Source: Neostapfia colusana
Lineage: Eukaryota > Streptophyta > Magnoliopsida > Poales > Poaceae
Length of the DNA: 64,000 nucleotides
Direction of reading: 5' to 3'
Assembly: GCA_030760725.1 (NCBI GenBank)
Contig: JASWHV010000019.1
Span: 32,181,944 to 32,245,943 of the forward strand
Both the position numbers and the translations under genes were made by a program. This document shows, in pieces, positions 20,337-32,694 of the stretch; positions within the stretch are counted from its first letter, which is position 1, and every line of letters begins with the position of its first letter. The notes below the pieces were generated by a model that saw only the letters and a program-made list of their open reading frames with translations, was not told the origin of the DNA and searched no databases.

Positions 20337-21960
20337 TATGAGACCTATGTGTGCTGAATACATTGGCAATTAGGATAAAAGTTAGCATTAACATTCAAAG
20401 TTTTGAATATTGCCAAAACATTCTTCTGTGGCAAGGTCCGACAAGTTCTTTGTTAGGTCCGCCAAGTGTTGGCAAGGTCTGACGCAAGGTCCGGAGAGCT
20501 CCTGCAACGTCCGGAGAGCTTCTGTGAGGTCCGGAGCTTGTTTTTAGGGAGCTCCCGTGAAGTTCAACTCGTAGAACTGCAGCGTCTTGTTTTTGCTTTT
20601 AACTCGCAATGTTTCAAACTTGCTTTATGGGAAGGTTTGCTTAGTATTAATTTGCTATGTTCTTGGTGTGTTTTGGTGGTTATGGCTGTTATCATTTGAT
20701 ATGGTTTGCAACATGCTTATGTGACGTGCTCATGTAAGGTGTTGTGGTTTTCGAACTAATGTGAGTCAAGTCGAGGACTTGTGCTCGGAAGAATTGGTTG
20801 TTTATTCATGTGCAAGTGTTGCTTGAGTTCAAGACATGGCTGGTGACGGGATCCTTGGACTAGTCTCAGGGAGGTGATGAGGTTCCAACAACCAAGTTCG
20901 GGAGGAGCTGTGGTAGAGTTGATCGGGAGGTCGCGCAGCATGTTTGGATCAAGGGCAGTGCATATGAAGGTTGCGTGTACGTCGTTAGAAGGTGTTTGCA
21001 CGTGTGCAAGGAGTGCATGGACGTGGCAACATTGTTTCAAGGCGTGATGAAGAGAAGTGGACGTAAAGAATTGGTCGGAAAGGTCCAACCGGCTGGATTG
21101 CGTACTCAGGCTGAGGCTGAGTCGGATATGGCTCAAATATGGAAGATTTGAGTTGGTTATGATAGGATTTCGTGCTAGGCACAAAGTTGAGTTGTTTTAG
21201 GAATGTTTAGGACGTTCCTAAGGTGTTTGGAAATCTCACGATTGCTTCTATCTGCGAATAGGAGAGTTCTGAGCAGTTACGGTAAGTTAGGATACAAGTC
21301 CAATTAGGAGTAGGAGTCCTAGATTGGATGGATTAGCCTGAGGGCTGGCTATAAAAACAAGGGAGGCCAGAGCTCTCGTGGGTAGAGAACTTTGGGCTGT
21401 TCCTCTTGTGTTTCTATTGAATAAAGTTCATAGTTTCGAGGAGCTTTGTGCCTTGTTCGTCCGACTTGTTTTTCGTCAAGTCTTTCTCGCCGAGTTTCTG
21501 GACAGACCGACGTTGCTTTGGTGTTTCGTTCATAACTCGAGTTTTACAGATCCGATTGACGTGATTCTTTTTGGTTTGTCTTCACAACTCAATTATCTAT
21601 CATCTGTGAAATTTTCACGAGCTTCGGATCTGTAGTTTTTGAGATACACGAGTTTCTTTGCAGCGTTGCATATCTGTTTTATATCTGGTAGAACAGATTG
21701 ATCTTCGTTTAATGTTTTGATCGTATCTCAAGTTTTACTTCGTGTTTTCAAGTGATTCTTGTTGCATTAGATCCGTGACTTGATTCTATACCTCTATACT
21801 TGATTTGTCACGGTTGAACACGTTTGAAAACACTTGCACACACGGTTTCTTTAACCAATTGATTTATTGCTGAGGGGTTTTTGTTGTTTCCGCTGTGAAA
21901 AGTTTTAATCTACCATTCACCCCCCCTCTGGTAGCTTTTCACGTGCTCTACGATCCTACA
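20337..21960 (+). repeat. Element D 3' LTR
   Basis: It matches 12220-13843 over its full length, with roughly 50 substitutions and two single-base indels counted by eye. Its first bases are TATGAGACC, against TGTGAGACC in the 5' copy, so the terminal dinucleotide has mutated. A polypurine tract (20326-20336) lies directly before it and GCAAG follows it. Confidence 0.95.
21350..21357 (+). promoter_or_regulatory. TATA box in D 3' LTR
   Basis: TATAAAAA, the counterpart of 13233-13240, with one G-to-A difference at the last position. Confidence 0.7.
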
Positions 21961-21965
21961 GCAAG
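21961..21965. repeat. Target-site duplication of D, right copy (GCAAG)
   Basis: GCAAG directly follows the 3' LTR end (GATCCTACA) and matches 12215-12219. Joining across D restores a continuous reading frame of element C gag, independent support for the insertion. Confidence 0.9.
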
Positions 21966-22980
21966 AGGAGGGAAGTCCAAGTCAGGTTCGTGGTGATGAG
22001 TCTCCACCTCCGGAACAAACTACGACACAGCAACAACCACCTCCTCCACCGCCAGAACTTCCAAGAAATCTTACGTAGGTTCTCGCTGCAGTACTCGGCT
22101 CGCGCGACGAGCGAACCGAGTTGCTGCGGATCCAGGTGCAGCAGAATGTGTCCCATCAGGGAGGACGCCAAGACAATGGGCAACGCCAGCCCCAGCAGAG
22201 TGCATATTAGGACTTCCTGGTGACCCATCCACCGGTCTTTACGGAGGCCGAAGAGCCTTTGGAGGCGGAAAGCTTCGTCCGCACCCTCGAGGCGAAGTTC
22301 GGTTTACTTCGATGTACCGAACAGAAGAGGGCGCTGTATGCAGCACGACAGCTTCAAGGGGAAGCCGGTACATGGTGGGCAAACTACATCGCCTCATTAC
22401 CGGCTGGCCATGCTGTCACATGGATGGAGTTCTGGGATGCATTCCGTGCCTATCATATATCTCCCGGTGTTATGTAGAGGAAGCTCCAGGAGTTTCTAGA
22501 GCTAAAACAGAGCGAGTGGAGTGCTCATGAGTACTCAAGAGCATTCAACCGGCTGGCGCAATATGCGCCAGAATTTGCGGGAACGGAGGAACAGAAGCGA
22601 AACTCGTTCTTCCGGGGCCTGAATTCCAAATGAAGGTCCATCTCGCCCAATGCAACCGCGGCACATTCAACGATCTTGTCGATGCCGCGATTTTACAAGA
22701 AAATGCTCAGCATGAGCGCGGTTCTGATAAGAGGAAACACAGCATGCTGGTGAGTAGCAGTGTTGGAGCGCCACAAAAATACCACATGGTGTATCGCTCA
22801 CTATCCAGTCGAAGATGGCAGCCACTGGAGCGACTGTCTCAGTTGTGCGGTCGACAATTTAATGCGCCAAGCTTTCGACCATCGTATCCACCACAGCAAC
22901 AGCAGCAGCAAAGGATGGTCTCGCGTGGGCCTCCGTTTCAACCACGTGCACCGGGATTCCATCCTCAATTTTGAGGGACC
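21966..22980 (+). pseudogene. Element C gag, main part, with several stops and a damaged zinc knuckle
   Basis: The frame continues from 12195-12219. After a Pro-rich segment there are in-frame TAGs near 22075 and 22207, then the capsid core in 22220-22477 (PPVFTEAEEPLEA, TWWANYIASLPAGH), a TAG at 22475-22477, and further frameshifts. Near 22990-23040 a CX3 type knuckle reads CFTRGRVGH-IAMDC, so the second Cys is Arg. The homologous gag of element B has an intact CX2CX4HX4C knuckle. The protein is not translatable as it stands. Confidence 0.75.
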
Positions 22981-23149
22981 CCGACACCTTACACGTGCTT
23001 CACGCGTGGCCGTGTCGGGCATATTGCCATGGACTGCCCCGAGCAGCGACAGGGCAGTGGTGCAGCACCGTATCAGGGTGCAAATCAGCCCTGCAACCAA
23101 CCCAAGAAACCAGCACCAAAACCCGGCAACGTCCACCACTTAGCCATCG

Positions 23150-23340
23150 AAAACGTGGCGGAAGGCGAACCCGTCCTCGTGAGTATGTTTTCTTATTTAG
23201 ATCATCCCGCAGTCATACTTTTTGACTCCGGTGCCACCCAAAATTTCATAAGTCAATCTTATGTTATTAAATATCAATTGCCTACCATTCCCACAAATAT
23301 TTCATACTTGATTTGCTCTCCGGGTGGCAACAGCTTATAG
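23150..23340 (+). pseudogene. Element C aspartic protease, N-terminal part
   Basis: LFDSGATQNFIS near 23218-23253 contains the catalytic D-S-G triad of plant gypsy proteases. The frame (ORF 23029-23340) ends at TAG 23338-23340, and the protease continues in another frame from about 23324 (for example VILGMSWI). It lies between the gag zinc knuckle and RT, as expected. Confidence 0.75.
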
Positions 23341-23948
23341 GATGGTCTATAGAGAACCATTACAATTGGGTGAGAATCTATACCCGACTTCTCTAATCAT
23401 GTTAGAGAGTCAAAAACATGATGTCATTTTAGGAATGTCATGGATACATCGCCATGGTGCTGTTCTTGACATCATTCCACGTGTGGTTCGTTTAAACTCT
23501 CCACTTCATGAACCACATACTCTCATTCTTGACCGTTTAGTTCAAGAAGCCCCAGCCACATATAACACGGAAGCCACAAAACTTGAGGATATTCGTGTGG
23601 CCCGTGAATACCTGGACGTATTTTTGGATGATCTCCCGTGCATTCCACCCAAAAGGGATGTCGATTTCAAGATCAAACATGTACCCGGGACAACACCGAT
23701 ACCACGGAGACCGTACAAGATGGCTCCGATTGAGCTAGCTGAATTGAAGGAGCGACTCAATGATCTGATGAGTAAGGATTTCATTCGACCGAGCTCCTCG
23801 CCATGGGGATGCTCGGGGCTGTTTGTGAAGAAAAAGGATGAAACATTGAGGTTGTGTGTGGATTACCGACCTCTCAATGCTGTCACCATCAAGAATAAAT
23901 ATCCACTGCCCCGCATCGATATTCTATTCGATCAACTGTATGGGCCTA
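23341..23948 (+). pseudogene. Element C protease end and N-terminal RT, truncated by LTR E
   Basis: The ORF carries the second protease loop (VILGMSWIHRHG), the lead-in to RT (DDLPCIPPKRDVDF), PYKMAPIELAELKERL, FIRPSSSPWG and LRLCVDYRPLN, and stops making sense after DQLYG at about 23944. The next residues come from the LTR of element E. The catalytic aspartates of RT are not in the window. The ORF continues to 24013 only by reading into LTR sequence. Confidence 0.85.
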
Positions 23949-26900
23949 TGTTTTTGGCACACATCCAAAGTGTTCTTCACACCAAACACACCTCATTTGA
24001 GGAAACTTTATGAACACATTTGAAGAGCAAGTAAACACCATCAACATGGTCATTAGAGAATAAACTCACAAAATGCAAAAGTGGCATTCCCACATGCATC
24101 TTATAAAGGCTGAGCATATGAAAAACTCATACACCTAGCTAGGAATGCTTATGCCAAATTTCACCCAAATCCAAAACATTTTTGAGGTATTTTTGGGTAT
24201 AACTAGAAAGGGGTTAGTTTGAACCCAAATTCAAATTTAAACTACTTCCATCCCATAAATTCAAAAGTGGGAGGTATATTCTTACTCAGCATATTTTTGT
24301 GAGCTCACACCCCAATTTTCACTCCATTTGGAGTTAATCTTGACATGAGCTAAGTTTAGCAAATTCAAACTCAAATTGAATTTCAAACTGCATATGTGCT
24401 GAAAATATATCCAAACACTCCACAATTTGAATTCTATCAAATTCAAATGGCCAAGTGGTAGATAATTCAAATGACTAAGGGTATTAGGGGGACTACTGTT
24501 TAGAGCAGTAGAGGAAGTTAATTTTAGAGGTTAAAATGAGGGTGGGACGCACATGTCAGCCTCACTAAACATTTTAACCGACTGACGAGCCGAGCTTGGT
24601 TTCTTGCGCTTGATCCAGCAGCCGCCACGGCGAGCAGCGGCAAGGACAGCAGCTGGTTGCTGCCCCTGGCTACTGAACCGCCTCGCCCTCCCTCTTATCT
24701 CTGCAGCCCAGCCGGTCGAAGGAAGAACCGATTAGTTCGTTGCTCCCTCGCGCAAGAAATTGATCAGAGGAGCCGCTGCTCCTCCGATCCTCAGCCACCC
24801 GCCAAGCTCGTGTGTGAGCCTCGGCTGAGCAGCAAAACGGCACCCTAGGATTCTCCACAATCCTCTCAAACCGTCACCGAGTGAGCTCGTGCTTCATACA
24901 CCGAGAACTACACCTTTACGCAGCGGCCGCTACAAAGCCGAGAGGAGGTGCTCTCGTGGGCAGCCCCACCCTGGGCTTGTCACGGCCAAGCAAAGCTGTT
25001 TCCGGACGCACAAGGACCTCCTACAGCTTACCTGCGAAGCTTGAGCTGAGAGGTTGAGCGTCGGCGGGGAATTTTGCAGTTTGCAGCCAGCCAGTGCAAA
25101 GTCACCTTTGGGTAAGAAACTTTAAAATTCCCGTTTGGTTCTCGTTTAGATTCCACAACACTTAACACATTGGAACTAGACTCAGTGGCGCACAAGTTGG
25201 CTTCACAACACCTAGCATGAAAACCCGTGTGCATGGCGTATTTCCAAGTTTGCCAACGGCGGCTTATTCGTGAAGCATCGGGTGCACGATGAGACCCACC
25301 TTGGAGCTATTCCCGGGCCTGTCCACCACCCTGCCGAGCTTCCCGAGCCACCCATGGTGCTGTAGAGCCACTCCACCAGGCTTTTGGCAGCCTAGCATGT
25401 CAGAGCAACGTCGCCGAACTCTTCCAGAGCCGCCGCACCGTCGCAAGCTCGGTTAGAACCAACTTCGATGAGAGGAAACTCTCGCAACGTGTTCAGAACA
25501 CAAAATTAAGGGCTGGCGGTGAGTTACAGCTCCGGATCTGACCGGACGATCGAGTTCGGCGGTGCTCCGGCGACCTCCGCGGCGCTACCGCGCTGGAGGC
25601 GCGAGGTAGAAGACGACCGGGGCCGGGCCCGCTGTTAGTGGGAGAAAACCGGCCGATTGGATCGTCTGTGGGCGCGAACCGACTGTGGCAGCGTGGGAAT
25701 TAAACCTGTATCCCCGTGTGTCGTCGGTTCAGCACACGACACATGTTTCCCATGGACCCACCGGCAGATTTAATCATTTCCCCGATTTTCAGATTTAGTT
25801 CAAACTTCAAACCCACATAAATTTTGCTAGGGAACTCCAAATCCAGTGAACCAGATTTTGTTGGATTCAGCTCTCTGAGTAATTTCCATCAAATCAAGTT
25901 ACACTTTATGAAAATCCTCATTTCTCCAGAATTAATTCTTCAAACTTTAAAATGTTTAGAATTTTTACTGGAGAACCCTTTCGAGGAAAATTCTGAAATT
26001 TTGCTAGGATGTTCACCAAAATATTCCTGAGCTACTATAAAAATTTCAGATCCATTTGAGCCCATTTGATCCACCTAATGGTGTGATTAATAAAACTGTT
26101 CCAGATAAAATAGAAAATGTCCAGAAAAGTTTTCAGAATTTCTCTGAAATTGTTTAGCTCATATCTTTAGCTAGGAACCTTAAAATTAAGTGAGACCAAC
26201 TCTACTAGAACCCCCTGAAAATATAATTTTTAGAAAGTCATGGCTTGCTCCATGAAAATCCGTAGAACACCCTAGGAGCTCCAATGAACGCAAAGTACAT
26301 AATTATTTGTTGAGAGCACAAATGAGCTTTTCTGCAAATGAAACTAGGCCAAGTCTCTGTTTAGGTTGTATCCAAACCATAGTAAAAATTTCAGAGTTAT
26401 TGAGTCTGTCTAGCAAGACTTATAACTCTCACAAGTTTAACTTCAATTCAAATGCATTTAAATTGACACCTATTTGTATTTATCACATGTAGTCGCTAAG
26501 GTTGAGGAGGAACTCGAAGTCTTAGACTTTGTGACTCCAGAGGAACAACTAGCCTATGACCAAGAGCAGCAAGGCAAACTCCGGTTTGCATTAACCCTTT
26601 TTACAAATTTTTATTGTTTTGAGAACTTACTTTGACCACCCACTTAATTCTTGCATTAGAGTCTTGTTTGAAACCCAAATGCATAGCCAAGAAAACCCTG
26701 GGTTGGATTTAGGTTTAAAAACCTCGTTAGCTACTGCAATGCCAAGATAGTGTAGGATTCGGTACAAGTCGAGTAGTTGGAACTACTCGCGAGAATAGGC
26801 TAGAGGCACATTGCTCGGGTAAAGATAGCAAATGAAACACATGGCAATAAAAATTATACCGAGTGGAGAGTAAGGGCAGCAGGACTTTGGGGCCTGGGTG

Positions 26901-27988
26901 CTATAGATCCGCTTGTGTCGATTGAGGACCGAGCCATGTGCGGGCCTATTGAAAAGGCTAGAACAGTACCGAAGACCTATCGGCTATATGGGAACCGGGA
27001 AACCGATGTAACTCGGGTAGCTGGGTGTTGAGACATTGCCTGTCATTCAGAGGGTAGGTTGAGAGCTGGAGAAGTAAATCGGCTGGCGGCACTGTGGATG
27101 CATGCACAGAGACCTCTTGCTCGGGACAATAGGACCGGTTCAACATTTTGCTAACGGGTGAAAGGTAGTTGCGTACGATGTCCGTGATGGTTGCTGTAGC
27201 CAACATTGAGTACGGGCGTACGTGACAGATTATTCGGGTAACCCTGCAGGTGTAAATCGATTATAATCGTCGTCCCTCACGGTCAGTGAGTACCACTTGT
27301 TCACTGTACCATGACATAGAAAGAACAGGCTAGATACATGTTAAAAGTTTGCTGATTTGAAAGATATACTTTACTTGTTAATGTCTTATTGTAGTTTAGA
27401 GCTAATTAAAGTTCTTTTCAACTTTGGGCAAAGTACATGAGAGAAATGCGTTTGTTGTTTGATTGCGGCTCTCTCATGTGCATTAGCGTAAGGTTGTCCA
27501 CAACCTGCTGCTGAAACTTGAAAGTCATGTCCCAATAATTAGGTGGGTCCTTTGCAACTTATTTTTCCTCATGTACCCTAAAACCTTTCATGTAGAAGTT
27601 TCATGTATAGGAGAGACGGGTCAGACTTGCCGAGCCATCATGCTCACTGCTGGTGTTTGAAGCTTTTGCAGGGGTTTACAAGGAAGGGACTCCCGAGGAA
27701 GAGATGGAACCCCAAGAGGGGAACCCCGTCGAGTGGGAGTCGTGCACGCCGCCGTGTTAGTGTGTGTGCGTGCTAGCGGGGACACATTCACGGGCTGAAC
27801 ATGAAATCGATGCGTATTCTACGCCCGTGAGTGTAGACTGAACTATTTTGTTGTAAAAATGTTCATAAACTGGTTTATGTAATAAAACTTTGCTTCCGCT
27901 TTGTATCTTTTATGTGCGTTATCCGGTGCTGTGAAACGCAGCACCCCTCAGCGTGATCCTGGCTCGACAAGGCCATGGGGCCGCGTCA
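23949..27988 (+). repeat. Element E 5' LTR (about 4,040 bp)
   Basis: The left end is placed at TGTTTTTGGCACAC, directly after RT homology of C stops. The following text (AGAGCAAGTAAACACCATC) matches the beginning of the B LTR. The right end is GGCCGCGTCA at 27988, followed by spacer GCA and a PBS. LTR G (49829-52529, minus) shares this 3' end (GGGTCGTGTCA) and much of the interior. It contains a GC-rich section at about 24540-25720 and the conserved block at 27274-27318. The exact left boundary is less secure than the right. No gene is supported inside. Confidence 0.75.
27274..27318 (+). promoter_or_regulatory. Conserved LTR block in E, hairpin-forming
   Basis: CCCTCACGGT is followed by CAGTGAGTACCACTTGTTCACTG, whose ends pair (CAGTGA / TCACTG). 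It is the counterpart of 9531-9576 in C and of the blocks in B and G. Confidence 0.5.
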
Positions 27989-27991
27989 GCA

Positions 27992-28003
27992 TGGTATCAG
28001 AGC
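27992..28003 (+). promoter_or_regulatory. Element E primer-binding site
   Basis: TGGTATCAGAGC (then T, where the other elements have C) lies 3 nt after the LTR end. Its presence shows that 23949-27988 is a 5' LTR on the plus strand. Confidence 0.85.
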
Positions 28004-28831
28004 TCGCTTGAGGTTTAACGCTCTACAAAGGTCATCTTTTTCAAAAATTCGGTGAGGAACGAGTTAGTAGCCCATATAAGGATGTTATTAGTGTATAGAA
28101 AGTGGCATACTAACCTATTTGCTTTTGTTGGAAAATCATGCATCTCGGGATGCTTTATGTCTTGGGGGGTGCACGTAAGCCTGTCCACCAGTGCGCACAA
28201 GCTGAAGGGTGGAACCTCATGGGTGGCAGGTAACCCGACCCGCTTTAATATCCTCTACGACTCTTCATGTCGTTTGGGGTATTCGAGTAACGCCTTTCCC
28301 TGGCGTGCTTCGGGCAAGTTTGGGAGGCCCCATCACGTGGTCAGTAACATGAACACGTAGCTCAAGGCGTGTTTGGCTTGAGAACACCCGTGCGAGTGAT
28401 GACGGACGGGTGTATGAACTGTATGGATACCGGGCTCGGTGTGCAGCCGAGTCTGACGATTGTATGAGTTATTTGCAGGTTGTCTAACCACGAAACGGTA
28501 GACGTGTAGCATCCATGTGCAAGAGACGTTTAGTGCCACTGAACTAACGAAGCCGGCTAAGTCTGGTATAGGTTTTTCTTTGTGAGGAACATAGTACCGA
28601 CATGAACTAGTAACACTTCGATGTCACACCCCACTAAATGAGCAATTGCATTGTAAAACTTGAAAGTTTTAATCTGGAGCACTAAAACATTGATGTAACT
28701 TCTTCCCTTAACCAGGATATTCAAAGTTAACAAGTTTTCAACTTATAGGATACTAAGGACAGAGTCCCCTGTTTCAGCTGAAATAAGGCAGAAGTTAATC
28801 AGAGGTTAGAGGTTGAGTTTTTTCGAGGTTG
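28004..28831 (+). other. Element E leader, first part
   Basis: Noncoding leader downstream of the E PBS, homologous in parts to the leader of C (both contain AGTACCGA-ATGA and CCTGTTT type segments near the break). It is interrupted at 28831 by element B and continues at 43055. I see no supported ORF. Confidence 0.7.
28827..28831. repeat. Target-site duplication of B, left copy (GGTTG)
   Basis: It directly precedes TGTGGCGCAC, the left end of the 3' LTR, and matches 43050-43054. Confidence 0.9.
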
Positions 28832-29464
28832 TGTGGCGCACTGGAATCCGCTCATCCAGGATCGCAGAGGATGGTGCCGCACGATGCGACACCCGACAGC
28901 ACACATCATAAGAACGATATTGTATTACATATAAAACCAACTGAATATGTACAAACTAGTACAAGACTCCAGTTTCAAATTAGAAATGGGATTACAAAAG
29001 CGGAAGCTATGTTTATACAACTCACACCATCTACCTAGCAAAAGTTGGTTGCCCAGCCCTATGGGCAACCCACACTAGCTGCACTCCTCAACTCAGCGCG
29101 GCGTGTACGGCTCCCACTCAACCATGGTCCCGGACGGAGGGTATCCCTCACCGGTGGACTCGTAACCCGAGTCCGTGGGATACTCCTCACCTGAAAAACA
29201 CTTCAGCAGCAACCATGAGCACGATGGCTCAACAAGACTTAACCGACTCACCTAGGCATGAAACTCTACATGCAGTTTACACAAAGATGGGATGGTAAAT
29301 TTCAGCAAACGGACACACCTACAAGTACATCCTTAGTTCCTCTTTTAGCCGCAAGTTAACAGTTCATGAATATGAAATTTAGTGAGCAATATTTTGTGGC
29401 ACACATTTAGCAATACAGTTTTTCATAACAGCAATATTGAATCATCACCTTTCATATATTAACC

Positions 29465-29508
29465 TACGTCACGACTCAGTGACCAAGTGGTACTCATCAC
29501 CGCGAGGG
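29465..29508 (-). promoter_or_regulatory. Conserved LTR block in B 3' LTR
   Basis: On the minus strand it reads CCCTCGCGGT, then TGAGTACCACTTGGTCACTG and GTGACGTA. It is the same block as in C, E and G. Confidence 0.5.
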
Positions 29509-31850
29509 ACGGCAAATCGACTCGATATACACCTGCAGGGATACCCGAAGAGCACGTCACGTACGCCCACCAGTGGAGCCACACAGCACGCTCACTCGAT
29601 GTCGTACGGGATAACCTTTCACCCAACAGCCCAACCGTCGAACCAGTCGCACCGAAACGAGCAGGAGGTTCCCTACATGGAGCATCTCTCTATGCCCGGT
29701 AGCAGATTTCCACCTTGCTGCCCTCAGCCTACACCTATAAATCGGTGTGTTATGCCTCGACGCCTGGAGGTATAGGTTACATCGGTTTATCAGGGCCCAT
29801 ATATCCGATATGCCTTCGGTACGTTCAAACTTGATCAGCGTGGGCCGCACACGGATCGGTCCTCAATCAACACAGACAGGGCTGTGCACACAAGAATTCC
29901 TCTTGCTGCGCACTAGCCCCTGCCTAGTCTCATTTTCATTACTAATGTGATCTCACATCACTCGAACCAATCCCGTGTGTCCGAAAGCCTAAACTCGCTT
30001 GTAGATTCCTACTACTCGACTTGTACCGAAGTTCTATGAATCATTAAGCATAGCCTGTCTACTTGAGGTCTTAGATACTACTCTCCCTCTTGTAGGAAAA
30101 TTCTGGTTATGCAATTGGGGTTTCATGCATCCTACACCTAATGCACACCCATACTTCATACTAAGTATTCATAAAGCAAAACTTTGTAAACTTGATTAAT
30201 GCAAACCAGGGATTGCCTTGTTGCTGCTGGTCAGAGATTAGGGCTTCTTCCGGAAGGAGAAATTCGAGCACTTCCGGGGTCTCCTCGCCTTCAGCGACTA
30301 CACGTAAACGATATACTATATGTTAATTTAAATGCATGTTTCGAACTGAATAAGTAATTACCATAACTCTAGCTAGCCCTCCCCTTTGGTTCTGAAATTT
30401 TTATGGTGGCCTGGTAGGGTCCTAACCAGAGTCTTGACCGAGTTTCATTTGAAACAACGTTCATTCGAGCCTTGTACAAATAAAAGCCTATTCGGTCATT
30501 AGTAGGACCTCTAGGGATTTCCAGGGATTTTCATGGCTCCAACCATTACTTTCTGGAAACTAGAGTTTGAGACGGTTCTAATGGAATTTGTTTCATGATA
30601 TTTGAAGAATTATAAATGAAGTTATGCCCTAATCAAGATTTGAGAAAATCTGAAAAATGTTTCTGTACATTTTTCTATTTTCTCAGGGCAGTTAATTAAT
30701 CACACCATTAGGGGGGCTAAATGAACTTGGATGGGTCTGAAATTTTTCTTGTGACTCAAGGATTTTCCAATGAATCTCTCAGCCAAATTTCAGAATTTTT
30801 CATAAAGTAATTCTCCAGATAAAATTCCCCACAGTTTAAATTTTAGGAAATTAATTCTGGAAAACTATTAAGTTTCATGAGCTGAAACTTGTTTTGCTGG
30901 GTAGAACATGAAGAGATGAATCCAACAAAATTTGGTTCACTTGATTTGGATACTTTTGACTCGAGTTATGAATTTCTAAAGTTTGGGCTGATCCATAAAT
31001 TATTTTCTACAGAAAATTTCCTCCCGCGCTCAACCGGAGACTGACAGCGGGGCCCGCCCGTTTAATTTAAACTAACCGTGCTCTCGTGCGCGCTTAACTC
31101 AGCAGCTGGCATGTGGGACCCGCGCCTTCGTCTGCGTCCCGATGCCGCCGCCCCGAGCCGCCGGAGCTCCGGCGAGGTCGGCGTTCCCGGCGACCTAGCT
31201 CGCCGGCGACGGTGAGACTTGCCGCCCCCACGTAACTTCGGACGCTGAACACGCTGGACACCATGCCGCCGCCGGCTAACTGGAGTAGCTCGCCGGCGAC
31301 GAGCGCTATGTCTCTGTGCAACGTCGGCATAGTGTTCCGGTCCTCCTAACCACACCCTTCGCGCACTAATAGCGTCACCACGTTCAGGGAAGCCTCGGGA
31401 AGCTCGGCATGACCTTGGTTTTGACCGAAATAGCCGGCAAACCGGACCTCACCAATGACCCCCACTTCCGCAGAGCTGTTCCTCGGTGAACCTATGGTTC
31501 CGGCGGTGGTTTCTTTCCGGTTTTCGATCGAGGAGGGGCGCAAGAAACTCTAGATGCCATTTCTCAGCTCTGTTTGCCCTCCCACACGACGGTCCTCCCG
31601 AATTTCTCCTAAACCTAATCGGGTCCCGAAATGAGCTCCCAATCCTAAACTGGGAAATTCTTTGCGCACGAAGATCGAACCATGAAACGGTTTGCGCGGT
31701 GAGCTTGAGGACAAGCTAGTGCTCCGCTTTGCTATGGACGTCGAGGGCAGAGAATGATCGTAGCTCGGTTTGCACAGGATCAGACCCGGGCGACTAGGTG
31801 GCCGTTTACGGAGGTGCGCCAAAGAGGAGCTCGCCGGCCGATCTCGTGAC

Positions 31851-31858
31851 ATTTATAG
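31851..31858 (-). promoter_or_regulatory. TATA box in B 3' LTR
   Basis: On the minus strand it reads CTATAAAT in a GGCTATAAATG context, about 0.8 kb from the LTR start. The same position in the other LTR reads GGCTATAAAAGG. Confidence 0.65.
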
Positions 31859-32661
31859 CCAACCAAAGACAGTGGAGGGCGCAACATCTGTTGAGCCACC
31901 TCCGACACCAAAGCAGGAGCTGGCCGGCGCCGCTTGGTGGCCTTCGGCGTGAAGTCACCGCCCCCCTCCTCCCACTGCGCGCGTGGGAACCGAGTACACT
32001 GAGTTCAGTCGGTTTGCACTCCAGTGTGGCTGACAGGAGGGCCCCACAGGCTCCAAAATTGTCCTCCAAAATTAAATTCTTACTGCTCTTAGCTTGTGTG
32101 ACCCCCTTGTCCCTGGTAACTGGATGAAACCACAGGTTTGGGTCTCTGAATTTGAATGATTCAAATTGACATTAGGTTTGAAGGAATCTGAGCATATGTG
32201 AGGCTGAAATTCAAATTCAGTTTGAATTTGCTCAAATTAGCTCCTGCCAAGCTGAACTCAAATGAGGACGAAAATTGGTATACTAACTCAGAAAAATGTG
32301 CTGAGTTTGAATATGAAGCCAACTTTTGAATTCAAGTGATGAAAGTGGCTGCAATTTGAATTTGCATTCAAATTGGCCCCTTTTTCAAATGTCTCTAAAA
32401 GTGCCTCAAAAAGTATTGGATTTGCATGAAATTTGACCTGAGCCTTCCCATGACTATTTAAGGTCTAGGGGTGAGATCAACCTTTCATTTTTATGTGTAT
32501 GACTCCTAATTTTTGAAATTAGGGCTTTCCCCTCTAATCACCCCTTTTGATGGTGTTTACTTGCTCTTCACAAGTGTTCATGAGCTATCCACAAAATGAA
32601 TTGTGGTGTTGTGAGGTGATGAAAAGAACACTTTTGCAGGTCAATCCCTTGGGCGTTTACA

Positions 32662-32674
32662 TCCCTCCCCCCTT
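32662..32674 (-). promoter_or_regulatory. Element B polypurine tract
   Basis: On the minus strand AAGGGGGGAGGGA lies directly before the 3' LTR start (TGTAAACG). Confidence 0.85.
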
Positions 32675-32694
32675 AAAATAATCTCATCACGAGA

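Larger units (their letters stand above)
12220..21960 (+). mobile_element. Element D: complete SIRE/Maximus-like Ty1/copia retrotransposon
   Basis: The full element is 9,741 bp, with two 1,624-bp LTRs, PBS, gag, protease, integrase, RT, RNase H (copia order, integrase before RT), a 1-kb noncoding 3' region and a polypurine tract. GCAAG flanks both ends (12215-12219 and 21961-21965) as a perfect 5-bp target duplication. The long gag with two zinc knuckles, a coiled-coil extension and several polypurine tracts is the style of the SIRE/Maximus (Sirevirus) lineage. Counted by eye, the LTRs differ at about 50 positions (near 3 percent), so the insertion is fairly recent but not new. Two frameshifts and four stops interrupt the polyprotein. 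Confidence 0.95.
6151..23948 (+). mobile_element. Element C: Ty3/gypsy retrotransposon, split by D and cut by E
   Basis: The element consists of a 5' LTR (6151-10251), PBS (10256-10268), leader, gag start (12195), then element D (12220-21960), and resumes at 21966 with gag, protease and the first part of RT until 23948. There the LTR of element E interrupts it. It was inserted in RNase H of element A; GTTTA (6146-6150) is the left target copy. The right copy and the rest of C should lie beyond base 64000. Its gag resembles that of B (for example PPVFTEA and WWANY), so C and B are related families on opposite strands. Confidence 0.85.
28832..32661 (-). repeat. Element B 3' LTR (3,830 bp)
   Basis: On the minus strand it begins TGTAAACGCCC at 32661 and ends GCGCCACA at 28832. 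It aligns along its whole length with 39235-43049, with small indels and scattered substitutions. It contains a GC-rich section at about 31040-32050, a TATA box (31851-31858) and the conserved block at 29465-29508. Small ORFs inside occur in both LTR copies and look like shadows. Confidence 0.93.
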
